Below, in pieces: positions 59,056 to 64,000 of a DNA stretch of 64,000 nucleotides. Origin of the DNA: Streptomyces sp. NBC_01241 (GTDB lineage: Bacteria > Actinomycetota > Actinomycetes > Streptomycetales > Streptomycetaceae); the NCBI RefSeq assembly GCF_041435435.1, contig NZ_CP108494.1, forward strand, positions 2,204,501 to 2,268,500, read 5' to 3'. Position 1 is the stretch's first letter, and each line of letters starts with the position of its first letter. The notes below the pieces were generated by a model. It was given only the letters and a program-made list of their open reading frames with translations. It searched no databases and was not told the DNA's origin. The translations under genes and the position numbers were made by a program.

Positions 59056-59861
59056 GACTTCTTGGCCTTAGCGGTGTGGGCCGCGACCCAAATGGCAAGT
59101 GCGATCAGGGCGCCGAGCCCGAAGATCCAGGCGAACAAGCCTTCGCTGACCGGCCCCAGGCCGCCCAGCGAGAGACCGCCCGGGTTCTCGGTCTGGCCGC
59201 TGTTCACGGTCTGGACGTAGGCGATGATGTCGCGCTTCTGCTGCTCGGGCATCGTCGTGTCCGGGAAGGACGGCATGGCCTGCGGGCCGGTCTGCATGGC
59301 CTCGTACATGTGCTTCGGGTCCACGCCTTCGAGGCTGGGCGCGTACTTGCCGTTCGTCAGCGCACCGCCCTGACCGGTGAAGTTGTGGCACTGCGCGCAG
59401 TTGGTACGGAACAGTTCGCCACCCTTGGCGATGTCCGCGCCGGCAGGGTTGACCTGGCTCTTGGTCGGAACGATCGGACCGGCGCCGAGCGACGCGACGT
59501 ACGCCGCGAGCTGGTCGATCTCGGCCTGGCTGTAGATGACCTTCTTCTTCGGTACCTGGGCACCCGGCTGCTGCGCCGGCATGCGGCCCGTGCCGACCTG
59601 GAAGTCCACGGCGGCAGAGCCCACGCCCACCAGGCTCGGCCCGTCGGTGGTGCCCTGACCGCCGATTCCGTGGCAGCTGGCGCAACCGACGGAGTACAGC
59701 TTCTTGCCCTCGTCGATGGCGAGGGACTGGGCGGTTTCGTCGGCCTGCGCCTTACTCGCGGGCGCAAACGCGGCGTACAGCCCCCCGGTAGCCGCCAGCG
59801 CGAGGAGTAGTACGACGACCGCCGCCAACGGATGGCGTCGTCGTGCGGAGAGCTTTTTCAC
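59052..59861 (-). CDS. qcrC: Diheme cytochrome c subunit of the bc1 complex
   Basis: 269 residues from GTG. An N-terminal signal/anchor helix, two Cys-x-x-Cys-His heme sites (Cys-Ala-Ser-Cys-His and Cys-Ala-Gln-Cys-His), and a C-terminal transmembrane helix with a Lys-rich end. This fused diheme cytochrome links bc1 directly to the aa3 oxidase in actinobacteria, which lack soluble cytochrome c. It is 62 bp downstream of ctaE and overlaps qcrA by 4 bp. Confidence 0.96.
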   Translation of the reverse strand: MKKLSARRRHPLAAVVVLLLALAATGGLYAAFAPASKAQADETAQSLAIDEGKKLYSVGCASCHGIGGQGTTDGPSLVGVGSAAVDFQVGTGRMPAQQPGAQVPKKKVIYSQAEIDQLAAYVASLGAGPIVPTKSQVNPAGADIAKGGELFRTNCAQCHNFTGQGGALTNGKYAPSLEGVDPKHMYEAMQTGPQAMPSFPDTTMPEQQKRDIIAYVQTVNSGQTENPGGLSLGGLGPVSEGLFAWIFGLGALIALAIWVAAHTAKAKKS

Positions 59862-59923
59862 GGATTACCCCGGTGTCAGGATCTTCTGCGTCGATGCTGG
59901 ATGTGGTTCGGGTTCGAGCCCGG

Positions 59924-60544
59924 TTACTTGATCATGTAGATCGTGGCGAAGAGGCCGATCCACACGACATCGACGAAGTGCCAGTAATAGGACACGACGA
60001 TGGCTGCGGTGGCCTGTTCGTGGGTGAACCTCTTGGCTGCGTATGTCCTGCCCAGAACGAGCAGGAAGGCGATGAGACCGCCTGTCACGTGCAGCCCGTG
60101 GAAGCCGGTCGTCAGGTAGAACACCGAGCCGTACGGGTCGGAGGACAACGAGAGGCCGTCCACCTTCACCAGCTCGGTGTACTCGAAGATCTGGCCTCCG
60201 ATGAAGATCGCACCCATCACGAAAGTGATCACGAACCAAGTACGGAGCTTCTTCACATCGCCCCGCTCCGCGGCAAAGACGCCGAGCTGGCAGGTGAGTG
60301 AGGAGAGCACCAGGATCGTGGTGTTCGTCGCAGAGAACGGGAAGTTCAGGGCCGAAGCCATTTCCTTCCAGTGCGCTGGTCCCATCACCGATCGCAGGGT
60401 GAAGTACATCGCGAAGAGGGCCGCGAAGAACATCAGCTCGGAACTCAACCAGATGATGGTTCCGACGCTGGTGAGGTTCGGTCGATTGACCGACGGGTGC
60501 GCGTGCCCGGTTTCTACTGTCGTTGCTGTCGCCACGCTCGACAT
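59924..60544 (-). CDS. ctaE: Cytochrome c oxidase subunit III
   Basis: 206 residues, five transmembrane helices, the short bacterial form. Signatures: [12 protein letters not shown] near the N-terminus, Thr-Gly-Phe-His-Gly-Leu-His-Val, and [10 protein letters not shown] at the C-terminus. It stabilises the aa3 oxidase core. It is the first gene of ctaE-qcrCAB, with ctaDF encoded 2.4 kb away on the same strand, separated by an L,D-transpeptidase gene and a receiver-like gene. Confidence 0.96.
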   Translation of the reverse strand: MSSVATATTVETGHAHPSVNRPNLTSVGTIIWLSSELMFFAALFAMYFTLRSVMGPAHWKEMASALNFPFSATNTTILVLSSLTCQLGVFAAERGDVKKLRTWFVITFVMGAIFIGGQIFEYTELVKVDGLSLSSDPYGSVFYLTTGFHGLHVTGGLIAFLLVLGRTYAAKRFTHEQATAAIVVSYYWHFVDVVWIGLFATIYMIK

Positions 60545-60731
60545 TATGTCGGTCCCTTATCCCGCCCTCACCCCGGGGGGTGCTGTTCGGTGTGTCAACA
60601 GGGTGTGCCTTCCCCGAACGGCCCATGAATCCGCTGTCCCGGGCGGTGCTGACAGCCCATCGGGCGGAGTACGATCCGCGCATCGGTTCATGCCCGGCAA
60701 GCCCCGAAGACACAGATGTCACGGAGGAACA

Positions 60732-61133
60732 ATGCAGCCGACCGCCACGGTCCTGGTCTACAGCGACGACGCCAACACCCGTGAGCAGGTGAGGCTGGCA
60801 GCCGGGCGCAGGCCCGCGGCCGATGTGCCACCGGTGGAGTTCCTGGAGTGCGCCACGCTGCCCGCCGTCCTGGAGGCGCTGGACAACGGCGGCATCGATG
60901 TCTGCGTCCTGGACGGCGAGACCGCCCCGGCGGGCGGCATGGGCGTCTGCCGGCAGATCAAGGACGAGATCTTCCAGTGCCCGCCGGTACTGCTGCTCAT
61001 GGGACGCCCCCAGGACGCCTGGCTGGCCACCTGGAGCGGCGCGGACGCCGCGGTGACCCTTCCGGTCGAACCGGTCGAGTTCGCCGCCGCCCTGGCCGCC
61101 CTGCTGCGCAGCAGGGACTGCGTGGACGCCTGA
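60732..61133 (+). CDS. Atypical response-regulator receiver protein
   Basis: 133 residues, a single receiver-like domain. Ser-Asp-Asp near residue 11 and Val-Leu-Asp-Gly-Glu near residue 58 give the acidic pocket and the likely phospho-site. The Thr/Ser of beta-4 is replaced (Leu-Leu-Met-Gly), and the invariant Lys of beta-5 is missing (Thr-Leu-Pro-Val-Glu-Pro). So normal phosphotransfer signalling is doubtful. The ATG is preceded by GGAGGA. It lies alone on the + strand between ctaE and the L,D-transpeptidase gene. Confidence 0.82.
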   Translation: MQPTATVLVYSDDANTREQVRLAAGRRPAADVPPVEFLECATLPAVLEALDNGGIDVCVLDGETAPAGGMGVCRQIKDEIFQCPPVLLLMGRPQDAWLATWSGADAAVTLPVEPVEFAAALAALLRSRDCVDA

Positions 61134-61190
61134 CGCGCGCCGCGGCCCTGTCCGCGGTTGTGCCGAGGGGCAGCGCACTCCCGGGGCCGG

Positions 61191-62453
61191 TCAGACCTCG
61201 GGGCGCAGTCGCGCCGCCTGGATCGTCTCCGTGCGGTCCGGCGCGTCGCTCTTCTGCAGGGCGCTGCCCTTCTGCCATTTCGCCCAGGACAGGTTCCAGT
61301 CGCCGAAGCCGTTGTCGAACGGCGTCATCGTCTCGCCCTGGCTGCCGACGACCTGGACGATGTCGCCCGTGTGCACGGTGTTGAAGAACCACTCGGCCAG
61401 GCTGGTGCTCATGCCCGTGCAGCCGTGGCTGACGTTCGCGTACCCCTGCGATCCGGTGGACCAGGGGGCCGCGTGCACGTACTCGCCGCTCCAGGTGACC
61501 CGGGTCGCGTAGTAGACCATCAGGTCGTACCCGTCGGACGAGTCCTGCGAGATGCCGATCGTCTCACCGCGCATGCGTACGGCGTACTCCTTGCTCAGCA
61601 CGACCTTGACGCCGTTTCTGGTGGCGAAGCCGGGCTTGCCGGTGGTCACCGGAATGGTGTTGATCACTTTCCCGTTGCGCTTGACCGTCATCGTGTGCGC
61701 GGCGGCGTTGGTGATGGCCTCGATGCGGTCGCCCGTGGTGAGCTTCAGCGCCTTCGCGGGTGCTCCGTACAGGTTGTCGCTGACCTTGATGCCTTCCAGG
61801 CCGCTGGTGACCTGGATGGTGGCTCCGGCGGGCCAGTAGTCCTTGGGGCGGTAGTGCAGCGTCTTGTCGTCGACCCAGTACCAGGAACCGGTCACGGCGG
61901 GCTTGGAGCGGACGGTCAGGGCGCGCTCCACGGTGGCCCTGGACGCCTTGTCCTTGACCGGAGCGCTGAGTTGCGCCGTGATGGGCTGTCCTACGCCGTA
62001 GGTGCCCGACTGAGGGCCGAACTCGACCTTCAGGAGCTTCTTGGCCCGGACGGAGGCGGTCTCGAACGAGAGCGTACGGCCGCCCGGGTCGCCGTCGCCG
62101 TCCTCCATGCTGACCTGGACGGTGTAGCGGGTGCCGGCGGCGAGCGGGGAGGTGGAGTGCCAGCGTCTCCCGTCGGCGTCCAGTTCGCCCGCCAGATGGC
62201 GTCCGGTCGTGTCCGTGGCCGTCACGTCCGTGATCCGGCCGTCGTCGTCCTCGACGTTGACTTCGAGCGGCTTGTCGGGGTCGGTCTTCTCGTCCCCCGC
62301 GGGAACGTTGGCGGAGATCTCGTCCGTCGCGTCGTACGGTTTCGCCGCGAGCGGGTGGCCGTCGGACCCCCCACAGGCGGTCACACCTGCGACCAGGGTC
62401 ATGACCAGCAGGGTGCTGCTGACTACGGGGCTGAAGCGCGGTGTGTGGCTCAT
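61191..62453 (-). CDS. L,D-transpeptidase lipoprotein (Ig-like + YkuD)
   Basis: 420 residues. A lipobox (Val-Ala-Gly-Val-Thr-Ala-Cys) near residue 25, two Ig-like domains, then the YkuD catalytic domain with His-Gly-Cys-Thr-Gly-Met-Ser (catalytic Cys) and an upstream His in Val-His-Ala-Ala-Pro-Trp. This layout is that of mycobacterial Ldt enzymes that make 3-3 crosslinks in peptidoglycan. I prefer ATG 62453 over the GTG two codons upstream. The gene separates ctaDF from ctaE. Confidence 0.93.
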   Translation of the reverse strand: MSHTPRFSPVVSSTLLVMTLVAGVTACGGSDGHPLAAKPYDATDEISANVPAGDEKTDPDKPLEVNVEDDDGRITDVTATDTTGRHLAGELDADGRRWHSTSPLAAGTRYTVQVSMEDGDGDPGGRTLSFETASVRAKKLLKVEFGPQSGTYGVGQPITAQLSAPVKDKASRATVERALTVRSKPAVTGSWYWVDDKTLHYRPKDYWPAGATIQVTSGLEGIKVSDNLYGAPAKALKLTTGDRIEAITNAAAHTMTVKRNGKVINTIPVTTGKPGFATRNGVKVVLSKEYAVRMRGETIGISQDSSDGYDLMVYYATRVTWSGEYVHAAPWSTGSQGYANVSHGCTGMSTSLAEWFFNTVHTGDIVQVVGSQGETMTPFDNGFGDWNLSWAKWQKGSALQKSDAPDRTETIQAARLRPEV

Positions 62454-62504
62454 GAACACACGCTAAGGAAGTTCATCCTTATAAGCGCGCGATGTGACTG
62501 CAAA

Positions 62505-62547
62505 CGGGGGACCCGTACTTCTTTTGGTGGAGAAGTACGGGCCCCCC
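62505..62547. terminator. Terminator of the cta operon
   Basis: CCCGTACTTCT (62512-62522) pairs with AGAAGTACGGG (62531-62541). Flanking G-run and C-run (62505-62510, 62542-62547) extend the stem past one mismatch. It is just downstream of ctaF (minus strand). Confidence 0.88.
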
Positions 62548-62571
62548 GTCAGGTGGAGCGGTGACGCGAGG

Positions 62572-62970
62572 TCACTGGGTGCGGTTCTCACCGCGGTAGT
62601 ACTCGAAGACCCAGCCGAACAGGCCGATCAGGATCGCCGGGATCGCGTAGTAGAACAGCCACCAGCCGAAGACGATGCCCAGGAAGGCGAGGGCGCCGCC
62701 GAGGGCCAGTGAGAGCGGCTGCCAGCTGTGCGGGGAGAAGAACCCCACCTCGCCGGCCTCGTCCGCGACGTCGGCTTCCTTGTTGTCCTGAGCCATGGCG
62801 TCGACCCGCTGCGCCGTGAAGGCCAGGTAGAAGCCGATCATGACGCTCAGGCCGAAGGCCAGGAAGAGCGCGGTGGTACCGACCGGCTCCTTCGACCACA
62901 CGCCGTACGTGACGGCCAGGGCGACGAAGAAAACGCTCAGCCAGAGGAACAGCTTGCCCTGGATCTTCAC
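62572..62970 (-). CDS. ctaF: Cytochrome c oxidase subunit IV (actinobacterial CtaF)
   Basis: 132 residues, four transmembrane helices: an N-terminal pair and a C-terminal pair, joined by an acidic Lys/Glu/Asp loop near residue 65. This is the actinobacteria-specific fourth oxidase subunit. [10 protein letters not shown] is a family signature. The GTG start overlaps the ctaD stop by 4 bp. Confidence 0.95.
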   Translation of the reverse strand: MKIQGKLFLWLSVFFVALAVTYGVWSKEPVGTTALFLAFGLSVMIGFYLAFTAQRVDAMAQDNKEADVADEAGEVGFFSPHSWQPLSLALGGALAFLGIVFGWWLFYYAIPAILIGLFGWVFEYYRGENRTQ

Positions 62971-64000
62971 TTGCCGGCCTCCTTGCCACCAGTGAGCGCC
63001 TTGTCAGCCTCGGAGTGGGGCTCCAGCAGCTCGAGCGCCGCGATCTCCGGGTGATGCAGGTCGAACGCCGGGGATTCGGAACGGATCCGCGGCAGGGTGA
63101 GGAAGTTGTGCCGCGGCGGCGGGCAGGACGTCGCCCACTCCAGCGAACGGCCGTAGCCCCACGGGTCGTCGACCTCGATCTTCTTGCCGTACTTGGCGGT
63201 CTTCCACACGTTGTAGAAGAACGGCAGCATCGACAGGCCGAGCAGGAACGAGGAGATCGTCGAGATCGTGTTCAGCGCGGTGAAGCCGTCCGCGGCGAGG
63301 TAGTCCGCGTAACGACGCGGCATGCCCTCGGCACCCAGCCAGTGCTGCACCAGGAACGTGCCGTGGAATCCCACGAACAGCGTCCAGAACGTGATCTTGC
63401 CGAGCCGCTCGTCCAGCATCTTGCCGGTGAACTTCGGCCACCAGAAGTGGAACCCGGAGAACATCGCGAAGACCACGGTGCCGAAGACGACGTAGTGGAA
63501 GTGCGCGACGACGAAGTACGAGTCCGAGACGTGGAAGTCCATCGGGGGCGACGCCAGGATGACACCGGTCAGACCACCGAAGGTGAAGGTGATCAGGAAG
63601 CCGACGGCCCAGAGCATCGGTGTCTCGAAGGACAACGACCCCTTCCACATCGTGCCGATCCAGTTGAAGAACTTCACACCGGTCGGTACCGCGATGAGGA
63701 AGGTCATGAACGAGAAGAACGGCAACAGCACACCGCCGGTGACGTACATGTGGTGCGCCCACACGGTCACGGAGAGGCCTGCGATGGCGATCGTCGCGGC
63801 GATCAGACCGATGTAGCCGAACATCGGCTTGCGGCTGAACACCGGAATCACTTCGGAAATGATTCCGAAGAATGGCAAGGCGATGATGTACACCTCTGGA
63901 TGGCCGAAGAACCAGAAGAGGTGTTGCCAGAGCAAGGCGCCGCCATTGGCCGCGTCGAACACATGCGCACCGAACTTGCGGTCGACCTCCAGCGCGAAGA
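62967..64000 (-). CDS. ctaD: Cytochrome c oxidase subunit I (5' end outside window)
   Basis: The frame runs open to the end of the window, so only the last ~343 codons are present. The catalytic core is visible: Gly-His-Pro-Glu-Val-Tyr (CuB His crosslinked to Tyr), Val-Trp-Ala-His-His-Met-Tyr (CuB His pair) and Val-Val-Ala-His-Phe-His-Tyr-Val (heme a3 and heme a His). The C-terminus is an extended ~70-residue cytoplasmic tail. It is the proton-pumping aa3 oxidase subunit, co-transcribed with ctaF. Confidence 0.97.
   Translation of the reverse strand, partial: FALEVDRKFGAHVFDAANGGALLWQHLFWFFGHPEVYIIALPFFGIISEVIPVFSRKPMFGYIGLIAATIAIAGLSVTVWAHHMYVTGGVLLPFFSFMTFLIAVPTGVKFFNWIGTMWKGSLSFETPMLWAVGFLITFTFGGLTGVILASPPMDFHVSDSYFVVAHFHYVVFGTVVFAMFSGFHFWWPKFTGKMLDERLGKITFWTLFVGFHGTFLVQHWLGAEGMPRRYADYLAADGFTALNTISTISSFLLGLSMLPFFYNVWKTAKYGKKIEVDDPWGYGRSLEWATSCPPPRHNFLTLPRIRSESPAFDLHHPEIAALELLEPHSEADKALTGGKEAGK

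Overview
The window is a piece of a high-GC actinobacterial core chromosome, almost certainly Streptomyces. The evidence is the strong G/C preference at third codon positions, many GTG/TTG starts, and Streptomyces-type families: DUF3040, SAV_6107-type HEPN, DUF5304, an Rv2175c-like regulator, MacRS, and the actinobacterial qcrCAB and ctaDFE supercomplex genes. The gene order agrees with my memory of the region around SCO2100-SCO2156 of S. coelicolor; I could not check this. I see no insertion sequence, prophage, integrase, CRISPR array, rRNA or tRNA, and no dedicated defence or biosynthetic gene cluster.

Layout. 0-9.4 kb: end of a DUF58/transglutaminase operon, a DUF3040 gene, a methyltransferase, a HEPN protein, then an ABC-like ATPase, YhgE/Pip and TetR operon with a 26-bp palindromic operator on its promoter. 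9.9-19 kb: DUF4126 membrane protein, phytoene-desaturase-like oxidoreductase, Q/Y-rich membrane protein, metF, thiE, Rv2175c-like regulator, secreted PNGase A-like protein, FAD reductase. 19-24.9 kb: TPP riboswitch, thiO-thiS-thiG, PASTA-type Ser/Thr kinase, endonuclease IV, sulfite-oxidase-like protein. 25-30 kb: bacterioferritin, bacterioferritin-associated ferredoxin with an iron box, class II DAHP synthase, and a Trp attenuator followed by a fused TrpE-TrpG anthranilate synthase. 30-42 kb: 2-hydroxyacid dehydrogenase, phosphofructokinase, macR/macS, acyltransferase, esterase, glucokinase with its DUF5304 neighbour, ArsA-like ATPase, SRPBCC protein, phosphoesterase. 42-53.3 kb: acyl-CoA ligase, two glycosyltransferases, lipoprotein metallopeptidase, two NlpC/P60 hydrolases (one behind a c-di-AMP riboswitch candidate), NYN-domain protein, rhomboid protease and RAM-domain protein. 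53-64 kb: class V aminotransferase behind a SAM-IV-like riboswitch, trpD, qcrB-qcrA-qcrC-ctaE, an atypical receiver protein, an L,D-transpeptidase lipoprotein, ctaF and partial ctaD.

How it fits together. The window joins central metabolism (glycolysis entry, shikimate-Trp, folate/Met, thiamine), the aerobic respiratory supercomplex, cell-wall remodelling and iron storage. Much of the interest is regulatory: three riboswitch-class leaders (TPP, SAM-IV-like, ydaO/c-di-AMP-like), one peptide attenuator, one iron box, one TetR operator, and a group of genes with leaderless-type starts (-10-like hexamer, 6-7 nt, start codon).

I did not find a convincing undescribed multi-gene system. The best leads are the duplicated 17-residue insertion inside TrpE, the PPi-type active-site residues of the phosphofructokinase, a MacR-box-like site upstream of the DUF4126 gene, the degenerate ATPase of the YhgE operon, and the degenerate receiver protein beside ctaE.
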